A program made the translations under genes and the position numbers. From Caballeronia sp. SEWSISQ10-4 2 (GTDB lineage Bacteria > Pseudomonadota > Gammaproteobacteria > Burkholderiales > Burkholderiaceae), in contig NZ_JALPRJ010000012.1 of assembly GCF_030464885.1 (NCBI RefSeq), positions 1 through 64,000 of the forward strand: a stretch of 64,000 bases of DNA, read 5' to 3'. The notes under the pieces are model-generated. The model was not told the DNA's origin, made no database searches, and worked only from the letters and a program-made list of their open reading frames with translations. Within the stretch, counting starts at the first letter, position 1. Each line of letters opens with the position of its first letter. Below, in pieces: positions 17,099 through 25,560 of this stretch.

Positions 17099-17815
17099 TC
17101 ATGCGTCGAAAGCGCCTTCCAGCAGGCTTCCATAGTGCTTCGGCTTTTGCGCGACGTTCAGCGTTTTCAGGCAGTACCAGAGCAATGCGGCATTGCTGGC
17201 AATCACGGGCTTGTTCACGAGCGCTTCAAGCTTTTCTATGACATCGGCGAGCCGGATTCCCGCGCAACTGATCACGAGCGCATCGAACGGTCCTTTGAGC
17301 GTGGCTGCCAGTTCAAGCCACCGTTGTGGATGCAGCATCCCCTGATCGAACGGCGTATTCTGCGGCAAGCTTTTTTCTGAAACGACACGCAGACCCTGTT
17401 TCTCGAAGAACGCAATCTCCGCTTCCACCACTTCACGCCGATAGGGCGTCATCAGCGCGATGCTACTGGCATTCGCCGCCGCCAACGCCGCCATGACCGC
17501 CTGAATTGTCGTGACCGACCGGATGCCGGTCGCAGCCTGCACGCGGCGGTTGATCTCATCCGGTCCGGCAACGACGCCCGCCGCGGTGCAGTTGAGCGCA
17601 ATCAGATGCACGCGGGCATCGGCGAGCAGCATGGCGTGCGATCCGAGATCGTCGATCAACGACTTGTCCGACGCGATCGACGTATCGCGAAACGGCAGCC
17701 GCGTAGTAAGAAACTGCACGCCGCCGCGCGCCATCATCTGCACTTCATGGTCGCAAAGACCACCCGATGGATACAGATGCCCAATGCGCACCACTTCGCC
17801 CAATCCACAACTCAT
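17099..17815 (-). CDS. Maleate isomerase / Asp-Glu racemase superfamily enzyme
   Basis: A 238-residue cofactor-independent enzyme of the Asp/Glu racemase superfamily, closest in pattern to maleate cis-trans isomerase and arylmalonate decarboxylase. Both catalytic-cysteine positions are filled: Cys76 in LNCTAAG and Cys184 in ISCAGIR. Decarboxylases of the family keep only the second, so an isomerase or racemase is more likely. The GHLYPSGG start is also family-like. It lies 74 nt after the MFS transporter gene on the same strand, and would fit conversion of maleate to fumarate at the end of a ring-degradation route (inference). Confidence 0.85.
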   Translation of the reverse strand: MSCGLGEVVRIGHLYPSGGLCDHEVQMMARGGVQFLTTRLPFRDTSIASDKSLIDDLGSHAMLLADARVHLIALNCTAAGVVAGPDEINRRVQAATGIRSVTTIQAVMAALAAANASSIALMTPYRREVVEAEIAFFEKQGLRVVSEKSLPQNTPFDQGMLHPQRWLELAATLKGPFDALVISCAGIRLADVIEKLEALVNKPVIASNAALLWYCLKTLNVAQKPKHYGSLLEGAFDA

Positions 17816-17889
17816 GGAACGTCCTGTGATGACAGTTTGACTTCGAAGGCACGCATGGCGCAGCGCGCGGTACGGTCAGCGAAGACGCT

Positions 17890-19239
17890 TCAGCTTTTCA
17901 GCGATACTGCGCCGGGCGTCATCGAAGGGCTGCTCCAGTTCGGGTTGCGCGTGAGCGCAATGGCCGCGGCTGCCACCAGCGCCGCGCCGGCGAACGCGTA
18001 GAAGTTCCACTGGACATCGGCGCCTTGGGAAGCCAGGTACGCACCGACCATCGGACCGCTCATTGCGCCGAATCGGCCGACGCCCACTGCCCAGCCCGTG
18101 GCGCTCGCCCGGGCATGCGCACGGTAATAGTTGGCGATAAAACCAAGCTGCACCATCGCCACACCAATGCTGCCGAAACCCGCGAGCGCCACCAGCACGT
18201 AGTTCATGATGAGACCGCTCTTGATCGCGAGACCGGAGATGGCGATTGCACCCACCACGTAGCCGCCCATGATGGTCTTGCGCGTGCCGAGAAAGTCGCT
18301 GATACGCCCGATCAGAATGCCGCCCAGCGCTGACGAGAGCATGAACACCGCGAGGAACGAGAGGCTCGGACCAAGCTCGTAGCCCATCTTGCGCATGAGT
18401 TGCGGCAGCCACGTGCCGAGGCCGTAGATCACCATGACAGCGGCGACCTGCGCCACCCACAAGCTGACGGTGGCGAGCGCGTTCTGCTTCGAGAACACTT
18501 CGCGGAACACGGCGCCAACCGTCGGTTTGGGCAGCGGGTCCTTGACGCGCTGCTCCAGTTCGACGGCCGCAATGCCGAGCTTCCTGGCAAGCGTCGCCGC
18601 TTTCGCATGACGGCCGCGTGCAATCAGGAAGTCGAGCGATTCGGGCAGCATATAAAACAGGAACGGCACCGCTAGCAGCGGCGCGGCGCCGAGCGCCACA
18701 ACGAAGCGCCAGCCATGCGAGCCGAGAAACGCCATGCCCATCACCGCCGAGAGCAACGCGCCGAACGAATAGCCCGAGTACATCAGCGCGAAGTTGAGGT
18801 TGCGCTTTTCAGGCGGCGAAAACTCGATCGTCAATGCCGCCGCCGCCGAAATCACGCCGCCAAGGCCCAGTCCGCCGATAAACCGTGCCACCGAAAACAC
18901 GAAGGGTGTGGGCGCGCAGCCAGCGCCGATCATCGAGAGCGAGAAGAGCGTCACGCAGCCAATCAGCAACAACTTGCGCCCGACCAGATCACTGACCACG
19001 CTGATGAAATACGACCCGATGAGCGTCCCGAAAAGCGCGGCGCTGCCCATCGCGCCGATCTCGATGGGCGTGAGTTTCCAGTTGGCGTCGGCGAGAAGGG
19101 CGGGAACGATCGTGCCCATCACACCAATGTCGTAGCCTTCGGCCACGATGGTGAGAAAGCACAGGATGAGCACCAGATACGTAGTTCGCGCCGGGGGATG
19201 GAACGCGTGGGACGCCGCAGTATCGGATAAAGCCGCCAT
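17890..19239 (-). CDS. MFS transporter, aromatic acid:H+ symporter type
   Basis: A 449-residue twelve-helix major facilitator. The first helix carries EGYDIGVMGTIVPALL, matching the DG(F/Y)D-type motif of aromatic acid:H+ symporters such as PcaK/BenK, and the cytoplasmic loop has SDLVGRKLLLIG. It should import an aromatic or heteroaromatic acid with protons. It is the first gene of a minus-strand unit with the isomerase and perhaps the porin. Its upstream region carries the GAATGGCATTC palindrome (19387-19397) shared with the Rieske operon promoter, so it is probably repressed by the TetR protein at 19503. Confidence 0.92.
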   Translation of the reverse strand: MAALSDTAASHAFHPPARTTYLVLILCFLTIVAEGYDIGVMGTIVPALLADANWKLTPIEIGAMGSAALFGTLIGSYFISVVSDLVGRKLLLIGCVTLFSLSMIGAGCAPTPFVFSVARFIGGLGLGGVISAAAALTIEFSPPEKRNLNFALMYSGYSFGALLSAVMGMAFLGSHGWRFVVALGAAPLLAVPFLFYMLPESLDFLIARGRHAKAATLARKLGIAAVELEQRVKDPLPKPTVGAVFREVFSKQNALATVSLWVAQVAAVMVIYGLGTWLPQLMRKMGYELGPSLSFLAVFMLSSALGGILIGRISDFLGTRKTIMGGYVVGAIAISGLAIKSGLIMNYVLVALAGFGSIGVAMVQLGFIANYYRAHARASATGWAVGVGRFGAMSGPMVGAYLASQGADVQWNFYAFAGAALVAAAAIALTRNPNWSSPSMTPGAVSLKS

Positions 19240-19386
19240 GAAGGCACCTCAATATTTAGCATAGCAGATGATGTGGACCAGGATCTGCAGGCGCGACCGT
19301 TCCGCACGCCCAGACCGGACGCGCCGGATTTCGGGCCGTCGCGAGGTCAGGAACATCGGGTCGATCCGCGTGATGATCTAAATACA

Positions 19387-19415
19387 GAATGGCATTCTTT
19401 ATTCGAGCATGTCAA
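19387..19415 (-). promoter_or_regulatory. TetR operator and promoter of the transporter unit
   Basis: GAATGGCATTC (19387-19397), an 11-bp palindrome, lies in the sequence CAGAATGGCATTCTTTATT. The same 19-nt block with two changes occurs at 20281-20299. On the minus strand TTGACA (19415-19410) precedes it, so the palindrome covers the -10/start region of the transcript reading into the MFS gene. Confidence 0.75.
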
Positions 19416-19502
19416 AAGATTTTCAAAAATCCGTTCTGTTTCTTTTTGACGACGCTGAACATGCAACGCGTTCAATGTGCACGACCGCATTGCAGCAAAA
19501 AA

Positions 19503-20105
19503 TCAGCGCGTGCGCGGCTCGGTGTCGGGTTCAGTACCGCCCAGCAGGAGATCCGCCATCATGCTGGCGATCTGGTCGATGTCGCGCACGTCGCCAATCC
19601 GGTGATTGATCACGAAGCCGTCGAACGCCATCCAGATCACGTGCGCGAGCATGTCGCCCTGCACCACCGATAACCGCTCCGGCGGCAACGAGTCGCGCAG
19701 CAATGCGCCGATAAAGGCATCGACGGTATCGATCAGCTTGAACGGCTTGCCCTGGTTCGGCGGCGCGCTTGCGAGTGCGTCGATCAGCGCGTTGGCGAAC
19801 GTATGGTCGGTGGACGGAATGTCGGACCAGAGGCCGACCAGAATGCGCTCGATGCGCGCCCTCGGCGTATCCAGGCTCATCACCTCGTCGCGCAGCAGGT
19901 CGAGCTGCTTCGTCAGCCAGGGCTGGTAAATCTCATAGAGGATGACGAGCTTCGAGTCGAAGTAGACGTACAGATTCGCGACGGTTGTTTTGGCGAGACG
20001 AGCGATCTCGGTCATGGTCGTCGCCGAATAGCCCTTGCTGCTGAACGCCGAAAATGCGGCCTTCAGGATGGCCGCCCGCACTTCTGGTTTCTTGACCTGC
20101 GGCAC
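19503..20105 (-). CDS. TetR-family repressor of the Rieske/transporter regulon
   Basis: A 200-residue TetR regulator with FSSKGYSATTMTEIARLAKTTVANLYVYFDSK as the helix-turn-helix region. It lies between the MFS unit and the Rieske oxygenase operon and is divergent from the latter. The shared palindrome GAATG(G/C)CATTC at 19387 and 20282, both overlapping promoters, makes it the natural candidate to repress both units until the pathway substrate or an intermediate is present. The inducer is unknown. Confidence 0.92.
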   Translation of the reverse strand: MPQVKKPEVRAAILKAAFSAFSSKGYSATTMTEIARLAKTTVANLYVYFDSKLVILYEIYQPWLTKQLDLLRDEVMSLDTPRARIERILVGLWSDIPSTDHTFANALIDALASAPPNQGKPFKLIDTVDAFIGALLRDSLPPERLSVVQGDMLAHVIWMAFDGFVINHRIGDVRDIDQIASMMADLLLGGTEPDTEPRTR

Positions 20106-20256
20106 TGGGTCTCCTCAAACAGGATGATCTGCGGGTATAGCGGGTATCACCAGACACCGGCGTCCCTACTTTTTCGCCCGCCAAGCCATGCGCGGGTGCT
20201 CGCCATTCTAGCAATCCCCCCGTTTCGATCGACAAAGAACGCGTGACGCATAACGC

Positions 20257-20292
20257 TTGACAAGCCATTTTTTTGAAAACAGAATGCCATTC
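20257..20292 (+). promoter_or_regulatory. Promoter and TetR operator of the Rieske operon
   Basis: TTGACA at 20257-20262, then 17 nt, then CAGAAT at 20280-20285 as -10. The palindrome GAATGCCATTC (20282-20292) overlaps the -10 box, so a bound repressor would block polymerase. GAGGAC ahead of the ATG at 20333 is the ribosome site. Confidence 0.75.
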
Positions 20293-20332
20293 GTTATTGA
20301 CGAACATCTGCTTCCCTTTCGAGGACGATCGC

Positions 20333-21640
20333 ATGACTAACATTCCCGCCCCTGAAGGCACGCTCACTGGACGCTACGCCGAACTGGGCTCTGGACTGAT
20401 TCCTGTCGAGCCGTACATCTCGGCCGACTACTTTGCACGCGAGAAGGCGCACATCTTCAAGAAGACGTGGCTGCAGGTCGGCCGCGTGGAAGAAATTCCG
20501 GAAGCCGGCGACTATTTCGTCAAGACGCTGGCCGCGTGCGATACGGAAGTCATCGTCGTACGAAACAGGCAGGGCCAGATTCGCGCGATGCACAACGTCT
20601 GCTCGCATCGGCTCAATCAGATTGCTTACGAGAAGACCGGCCACACGCGCAAATTCTTCTGCAAGTTTCACGGCTGGGCGTACGACCTCGACGGCAACCT
20701 CACCGGCGTGCCCGACGAAAAATGCTTCTTCGGCCTTTCGCGCGCGGACTATGCGCTCACGCGCGTGTCGTGCGACGTGTGGCAGGGATTCATCTTCGTC
20801 AACATGGATCCGAACCCCGCGCTCTCGCTGGACGAATTCATGAAGCCGATGTACGGCGACATCGAAGGCTATCCGTTCGACAAGATGACGGTTGGCTTTG
20901 CGTGGGAAACGGTCGTCGATTGCAACTGGAAACTCGCGCTCGACGCGTTCCAGGAGGCGTATCACGTGGCCTACGTGCACGGCAATTCGATTGCCGATGC
21001 GATCGACAAGAGCGAAGGCGGCAGCATGCCGCCGCTCGACGCGCTGTGCGGTGACTTTCATCGACGGCTCTCGCTCGCGGGCAACCAGAAGTCCGTCTAT
21101 GGCAACCCGAAGGCGGTCACCTCGGGCGGCGCGGCGGCGAGCGAAGCCTTGTCCGATGCGAGCGCGAAGCGGCCCATTGCATCAGCGGCGTTGCGCGCGG
21201 GCATTGGCAGCGCGCGCCATGCGTTCCCGCTCGACGCGCTGCCCAAGGGCGTGAACTGGACCAAGAGCCCGAACTGGCTCTTCGACATCAATGTCGTCTT
21301 CCCGGACTTCTATCTCTCGCTACGCCCGAATTATTGCCAGGCGTACAACTTCCGCCCGATCGCGCACAACAAGACGCTGCTCGAAGCGCGCGTCTATTAC
21401 CCGGAGATGACGACGCCCGGCGGCCGCTTCTTCCTTGAATACATGAAGGTCGCGTTGCGCGATGTGCTGCTCGAGGATCTGAGCACGCTCGAGCGCACGC
21501 AGCGCGCCGCCGAAACCGGCGTGAAGAAGTTCATGGTGCTGCAGGATAACGAACTGCTCGTGCGCCATAGCTATCACGTGATCGAGCGCCTGCTGGCCGA
21601 AGCCGAGACGAAGGAACAACCCGTGGCGGCGGCCGACTGA
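20333..21640 (+). CDS. Rieske non-heme iron oxygenase, alpha subunit
   Basis: A 435-residue terminal oxygenase subunit. The Rieske [2Fe-2S] ligands are Cys90, His92, Cys110 and His113 (NVCSHR ... FCKFHGW). The catalytic Fe ligands lie in DAFQEAYHVAYVH (His211, His216), with the bridging Asp204 position kept. It should insert O2-derived oxygen into an aromatic or heterocyclic substrate, drawing electrons from the ferredoxin and reductase encoded in the same operon. The ATG at 20333 follows GAGGAC; a longer frame from 20273 would run through the operator. No classical beta subunit gene is present, but an NTF2-like protein (24071) has the same fold. Confidence 0.95.
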   Translation: MTNIPAPEGTLTGRYAELGSGLIPVEPYISADYFAREKAHIFKKTWLQVGRVEEIPEAGDYFVKTLAACDTEVIVVRNRQGQIRAMHNVCSHRLNQIAYEKTGHTRKFFCKFHGWAYDLDGNLTGVPDEKCFFGLSRADYALTRVSCDVWQGFIFVNMDPNPALSLDEFMKPMYGDIEGYPFDKMTVGFAWETVVDCNWKLALDAFQEAYHVAYVHGNSIADAIDKSEGGSMPPLDALCGDFHRRLSLAGNQKSVYGNPKAVTSGGAAASEALSDASAKRPIASAALRAGIGSARHAFPLDALPKGVNWTKSPNWLFDINVVFPDFYLSLRPNYCQAYNFRPIAHNKTLLEARVYYPEMTTPGGRFFLEYMKVALRDVLLEDLSTLERTQRAAETGVKKFMVLQDNELLVRHSYHVIERLLAEAETKEQPVAAAD

Positions 21641-21651
21641 GGAGCATGAAC

Positions 21652-22050
21652 ATGGAAGAAAAAATCATCGTAATGGCCGGGCGCAGTCAGATTTCAAGCT
21701 CGACGCCCGCAACTTTGCCCGACGCGTTTGCCAACCTCCAGCCGTTCGTCGAACGCTGGGCGCTGGCAACGGAAACCGAGCGCAACACGCAACGTCATGC
21801 AGTGGGCATGGACGCGATTCTCGCGTTCAAGGACGCCATGCTGCCGCGCGTGGATGCCGTGATGCAGTGGCTCGACACGTTTCCGCTCAACGCGTTGCCC
21901 GATGCAGCGAAGCCGCTGATGTACCTGCTGCTCTCGTTCGCGGAAGTCGCGCCCGCGGTTGAGTTCTACAAGCAGCCGGCGGTCATCGATGGATACGATC
22001 CGCGGCGCTTCGTGGCCGACGAAACGTTCACGATGCGGCCCGCCATCTGA
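21652..22050 (+). CDS. Small protein of unknown function in the Rieske operon
   Basis: A 132-residue protein I do not recognise. It is mostly helical, with no signal peptide, no conserved Cys pair and no metal motif that I can see. GGAG lies 7 nt ahead of the ATG at 21652, which is preferred over the ATG at 21646 because that one sits against the site. It comes 11 nt after the oxygenase alpha gene, so a role linked to the oxygenase is plausible. Confidence 0.75.
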   Translation: MEEKIIVMAGRSQISSSTPATLPDAFANLQPFVERWALATETERNTQRHAVGMDAILAFKDAMLPRVDAVMQWLDTFPLNALPDAAKPLMYLLLSFAEVAPAVEFYKQPAVIDGYDPRRFVADETFTMRPAI

Positions 22051-22081
22051 CGTTGTGCAGCATTCATACAGGAACAGCACC

Positions 22082-22498
22082 ATGCCCAAGTGCCGCATTT
22101 TTGGTATCGACGACGGTCTCAAGCAGGTCGTCGCCAACGGCCTTTATATGAAGACCTATATCGGCGAATCGATCAGCGTTGCGGTGATCAAGTTCGTAGA
22201 AGAGGCAGGACGCGAACTGCCGGCGAAGGCTCACGACCACGGCGAGGAAGCGTCGTTGCAAGTGAGCGGCGGCTGCTCGATCTTCGAAGTGCGGCCTGGC
22301 GAAGCCGATGTCGAGCACGTCATGAACGCGGGCAGCGCGGTGATCATTCCCGCCGGCCTCAGCCACTACGGCGTGAACCGCTTCGAACCGGCTGGCATCA
22401 GCATGCGACTGAACGTGGTCACGCCGCCGCGCGCCGAGTATGGCAGCGGCGACGAAACGCCTTACTATCCGCTCGCGGACCGGGAAGGCGCGCGATGA
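22082..22498 (+). CDS. Cupin-domain protein with intact metal-binding motifs
   Basis: A 138-residue single cupin. Motif 1 shows HDHGEEASLQVSGG with two His and a Glu; motif 2, GSAVIIPAGLSHYGVN, matches the G(x)5PxG(x)2H(x)3N consensus exactly. A bound metal is therefore expected. Such small cupins serve as isomerases, lyases or dioxygenases; the reaction here is not known. Its stop overlaps the next cupin gene by 4 nt (ATGA). Confidence 0.88.
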   Translation: MPKCRIFGIDDGLKQVVANGLYMKTYIGESISVAVIKFVEEAGRELPAKAHDHGEEASLQVSGGCSIFEVRPGEADVEHVMNAGSAVIIPAGLSHYGVNRFEPAGISMRLNVVTPPRAEYGSGDETPYYPLADREGAR

Positions 22499-22827
22499 CC
22501 ACCATCAACACGATGCCCTGCCAGCACGTCTCAAGCGACGATCGCGTGGACGGCGCCGCACTCTCCGCCGGCATCCAGACGCTGCGTCAAGACGAAATCA
22601 TCGATATCGAAGCGGGCACGCTCGGCGAAGAAGTCGGCGCGATTCTCTCGGGCCGCATCGACGTTGTTGCCGCGGGCGAACACTACGTTCTCTGCGCAGG
22701 CGAAGCCATCGTGATTCCCGCCGGCGAAGCGCGGCGCTTCACGTGCCTCACCGAGCGCGGCGAGTTGTATCGCGTCACCGTTCGTGCGTACGACAGCGTG
22801 CACGGCAACGTGCCGGTGCGAGCATGA
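22495..22827 (+). CDS. Degenerate cupin-domain protein
   Basis: A 110-residue cupin fold (GAILSGRIDVVAAGEHYVLCAGEAIVIPAGEARRF). Neither the HxH pair of motif 1 nor the His of motif 2 is present, so metal-dependent catalysis is unlikely. It may be a partner or regulator of the metal-binding cupin encoded just before it, with which it overlaps by 4 nt. The following reductase gene also overlaps by 4 nt. Confidence 0.85.
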   Translation: MTTINTMPCQHVSSDDRVDGAALSAGIQTLRQDEIIDIEAGTLGEEVGAILSGRIDVVAAGEHYVLCAGEAIVIPAGEARRFTCLTERGELYRVTVRAYDSVHGNVPVRA

Positions 22828-24068
22828 ACACGCATTCGCACGTGGCGATCGTGGGCGCGGGTCACGCGGGCGGACGCGTGGCGCAACATCTGCGCGCGCT
22901 CGGCCATAGCGGCCGCGTGACGCTGATCGGCGCCGAAGCGCATGCGCCTTACGAGCGGCCGGCGTTATCGAAGGAAATGCTGCTTGGCACGACAGCCGGC
23001 GAAAACCTCGTGCTCGCGCCGTCGGCATTCTGGATGGACAATGCGCTCGCGGGCATCGGCATCGAACGGGTGCATGCAACGGTTGAATCGCTCGACGTCG
23101 ATGCACGCCGCGTGCGCCTTCATGACGGATGTTATATCGGCTTCGATCAGCTCGTGGTGGCAACAGGCGCGGCGGCGCGTCGCCTGCCGGTGCCTGGCTG
23201 CGACCTGCCGGGCGTACACGTATTGCGCACGCTCGATGACTGCATCGCGCTCAAGGCCGCGTTTCCGGCGTGCCGCGAACTCGCGATCATCGGCGGCGGC
23301 GTGATCGGCATGGAAGTCGCGTCGAGTGCAACGAAGCTCGGCATGCGCGTAACTGTGCTCGAAGCGGGCGGCGCGATCATGAACCGTTGCCTGCCGCCGC
23401 TCGTGTCCGCGTGGCTCGAAGCGCAGCACGCGGAACACGGCGTCGCGGTAAAGAAGAACGTGCGCGTGGAGAAGATCGTGAAGACGGGCGAGCGGCTGCA
23501 GATCGTCGCCAGGTCCGGCGATGGACGCCTGCTGACTGATGCCGATTGCGTGCTGATGGCAACTGGCGCCGACTGCCATCCCGCTTTCCTGCACGGCACG
23601 GGCCTGGCGGATACACAAGGCGTGCACGTCGATGCCCATTGCCGCAGCCCGCTCGCCCCGTGGCTTTATGCAGCCGGCGACGTCGCCTGCCTGCGCGACG
23701 CTGAATCCGGCGTCGCATTGCGCCAGGAAACGTGGCGCAATGCAGAGAGCCAGGCGCGCGCCGTCGCGGAAATGTTGCTTGGCCGCAGCGAGCCGTATCG
23801 CGAAACGCCGTGGATGTGGACCGATCAGCACGGGCACTCCATTCAGGTGACCGGCACGCCCGACGCCGCGCACGAATGGATCGTGCGCGGCAGCCTGGAA
23901 GCGGCGAGCGCAACAGTCGTGGGTCTGCGCGACGGCTGCGTGCATGCGGGCGTGACGATCAACCAGAGCCGCGACCGGCGTCACATCGAAGCGCTCGTGA
24001 CAGGCCGCCAAGCGGTGGACACGCTGCGTATCGCCGATACACGGCATGCACTGAAAACGTTCCTCTGA
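22824..24068 (+). CDS. FAD-dependent ferredoxin reductase of the Rieske system
   Basis: A 414-residue flavoprotein of the oxygenase-coupled ferredoxin reductase (BphA4/AlkT-like) group. It has an N-terminal FAD-binding VAIVGAGHAGGRVA motif, YERPALSKEML, an NAD-binding IIGGGVIGMEVASSA motif, and the second FAD contact LYAAGDVA. It passes electrons from NADH to the Rieske ferredoxin at 26486. ATGA overlap with the preceding cupin gene indicates coupled translation. Confidence 0.93.
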   Translation: MNTHSHVAIVGAGHAGGRVAQHLRALGHSGRVTLIGAEAHAPYERPALSKEMLLGTTAGENLVLAPSAFWMDNALAGIGIERVHATVESLDVDARRVRLHDGCYIGFDQLVVATGAAARRLPVPGCDLPGVHVLRTLDDCIALKAAFPACRELAIIGGGVIGMEVASSATKLGMRVTVLEAGGAIMNRCLPPLVSAWLEAQHAEHGVAVKKNVRVEKIVKTGERLQIVARSGDGRLLTDADCVLMATGADCHPAFLHGTGLADTQGVHVDAHCRSPLAPWLYAAGDVACLRDAESGVALRQETWRNAESQARAVAEMLLGRSEPYRETPWMWTDQHGHSIQVTGTPDAAHEWIVRGSLEAASATVVGLRDGCVHAGVTINQSRDRRHIEALVTGRQAVDTLRIADTRHALKTFL

Positions 24069-24070
24069 TC

Positions 24071-24652
24071 ATGACGACTACACCGGCTTTGCTTTCACTC
24101 GAAGAACGCGTGGCGCGGCTGGAAGCCATCGACGCCATTCGCCGCCTGAAAGCCCGCTACGCCGCGCTCGCCGATGCCAAGTACACAAACGACTACACGC
24201 GTCAGCCCGACGCCGTCATGCACGACATCGCGCGGCAACAGGCCGAGTGCTTCACGCACGACGCGGTCTGGGCCGGCGGCTCGGGCTTCGGCAACGATCT
24301 GGCAGGACGCGAAGCGCTGCACGACTGGTTCCGTCGTTCGCCTTGGCGCTTCGCCATGCATTACTACATGAGCGAATCGATCGATGTCGACGTTCGCGCG
24401 GGCACGGCGCACGCAACCTGGCGGCTCTGGCAACTGGCATTGCGCGACGACGACGCTCACGCCGTTCTCCTCGGCGCGATCACGGAGGAGAAATACGCAG
24501 TCGATGGCGCGGGCCACTGGCTCTTGAGCGAGATGCGCTTCGTGCAACTGAAGATGATGGAGCCGAGTGCGATTCCCTTGCCCATCGCTAATGATTTTGG
24601 CGCGCTCGCGGCCATGCGAACGCGCGGTACAACCCTCACGGAACGAACATGA
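24071..24652 (+). CDS. NTF2-like / SnoaL-like protein, possible beta-type subunit
   Basis: A 193-residue NTF2-fold protein (LEERVARLEAIDAIRRLKARYAALAD, then a WxGGSGFGND region and HYYMSESIDVDV). This fold includes SnoaL-like dehydratases and isomerases and also the beta subunits of ring-hydroxylating dioxygenases. Since the operon lacks a standard beta subunit, it is a candidate for that place, though an independent dehydratase or isomerase is equally possible. It starts 2 nt after the reductase gene and overlaps the PyrK-like gene by 4 nt. Confidence 0.85.
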   Translation: MTTTPALLSLEERVARLEAIDAIRRLKARYAALADAKYTNDYTRQPDAVMHDIARQQAECFTHDAVWAGGSGFGNDLAGREALHDWFRRSPWRFAMHYYMSESIDVDVRAGTAHATWRLWQLALRDDDAHAVLLGAITEEKYAVDGAGHWLLSEMRFVQLKMMEPSAIPLPIANDFGALAAMRTRGTTLTERT

Positions 24653-25560
24653 ACGATTCCCCCACGGCGAGCAAAGTCATTGCGTTTGCGCCGGCCGGCC
24701 ACGAAACGCACTACGCGTGCCACGTGTGCCACGACGAGGCCTTGCCGATTGCCGAGAACATCTGCACCGTGCGCTCGAACGACTGGGTCAACCCCGAATA
24801 CAAGCATCTGGTGCTGAGCGCGCCCGCCACGGCGCTGACAGCTGTTGCCGGCCAGTTCTTCCATCTCGCGTGCCCGCCTTCTACCGATGAAGCCGCGTAC
24901 CTGCGCCGCCCAATGAGCATCTATCGCGTAGAAGCGGACGATGAACGCATCGAGTTCCTCTACAAGGTGCAGGGCGTGGGCACGCGCGGTCTCGCGCGTC
25001 TGGCTCCGCGCGACACGCTCGACGCGCTCGGCCCGCTCGGACAGGGCTTCAGGTTGCCGGCCGTCGCGCCGGGCGAACGCGCGCACGTGCTGCTGCTCGC
25101 ACGCGGCGTGGGTCTCGCGACCATGGCGCCGCTCGCGCAGGAAGCCATCCGCAGCGGCGCGCGCGTGACCGCGATCCTGAGCGCGCGCAGCGCGTCGCTC
25201 GTGATGTCGGTGGATTATCTGCGCGAAACGGGGGCGGATGTTTTGGTCGTCGCCGACGACGAACAAACCAGCGACGTCGTCCAGATCGAACGCATGATCC
25301 GCCGCGTTCACGCCGGGCAGGCAATCACGTTCGCCACCACGTGCGGGTCGAACCGCCTGCTCTCGACACTGCAGCACCTCACCGCCGAGTTCGGCATTCC
25401 CGGCGAGATCGCGCTCGAGCAGCACATGGGCTGCGCGATCGGCGCCTGCTACGCGTGCGTGCGTCCGTTCAGAAAACACAGCGGCTCGGATGAACTCACC
25501 TACCGGCGCGTGTGCTGGGACGGTCCCGTCTTCGATCTTCAGGAAACGACATCATGGTAG
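24649..25560 (+). CDS. PyrK-like FAD/[2Fe-2S] electron-transfer protein
   Basis: A 303-residue protein of the dihydroorotate dehydrogenase electron-transfer family. It has an FAD-binding RRPMSIYR motif (86-93), an NAD-binding half, and a C-terminal [2Fe-2S] cluster with Cys262, 267, 270 and 289. It should shuttle electrons between NAD and the FMN of the PyrD-like partner encoded next, whose gene overlaps it by 7 nt. It is longer than ordinary PyrK. An N-terminal extension contains Cys24, Cys27 and Cys39 (YACHVCHDE), a possible extra metal site. The usual glycine-rich GGG turn reads ARGVG. Confidence 0.92.
   Translation: MNDSPTASKVIAFAPAGHETHYACHVCHDEALPIAENICTVRSNDWVNPEYKHLVLSAPATALTAVAGQFFHLACPPSTDEAAYLRRPMSIYRVEADDERIEFLYKVQGVGTRGLARLAPRDTLDALGPLGQGFRLPAVAPGERAHVLLLARGVGLATMAPLAQEAIRSGARVTAILSARSASLVMSVDYLRETGADVLVVADDEQTSDVVQIERMIRRVHAGQAITFATTCGSNRLLSTLQHLTAEFGIPGEIALEQHMGCAIGACYACVRPFRKHSGSDELTYRRVCWDGPVFDLQETTSW

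Noticed and set aside
22440-24068. Very long frame extending the FAD reductase upstream through the cupin genes
   Set aside because: The first 128 codons are Arg-rich out-of-frame translation of the cupin genes. The true start is the ATG at 22824 with a 4-nt overlap.
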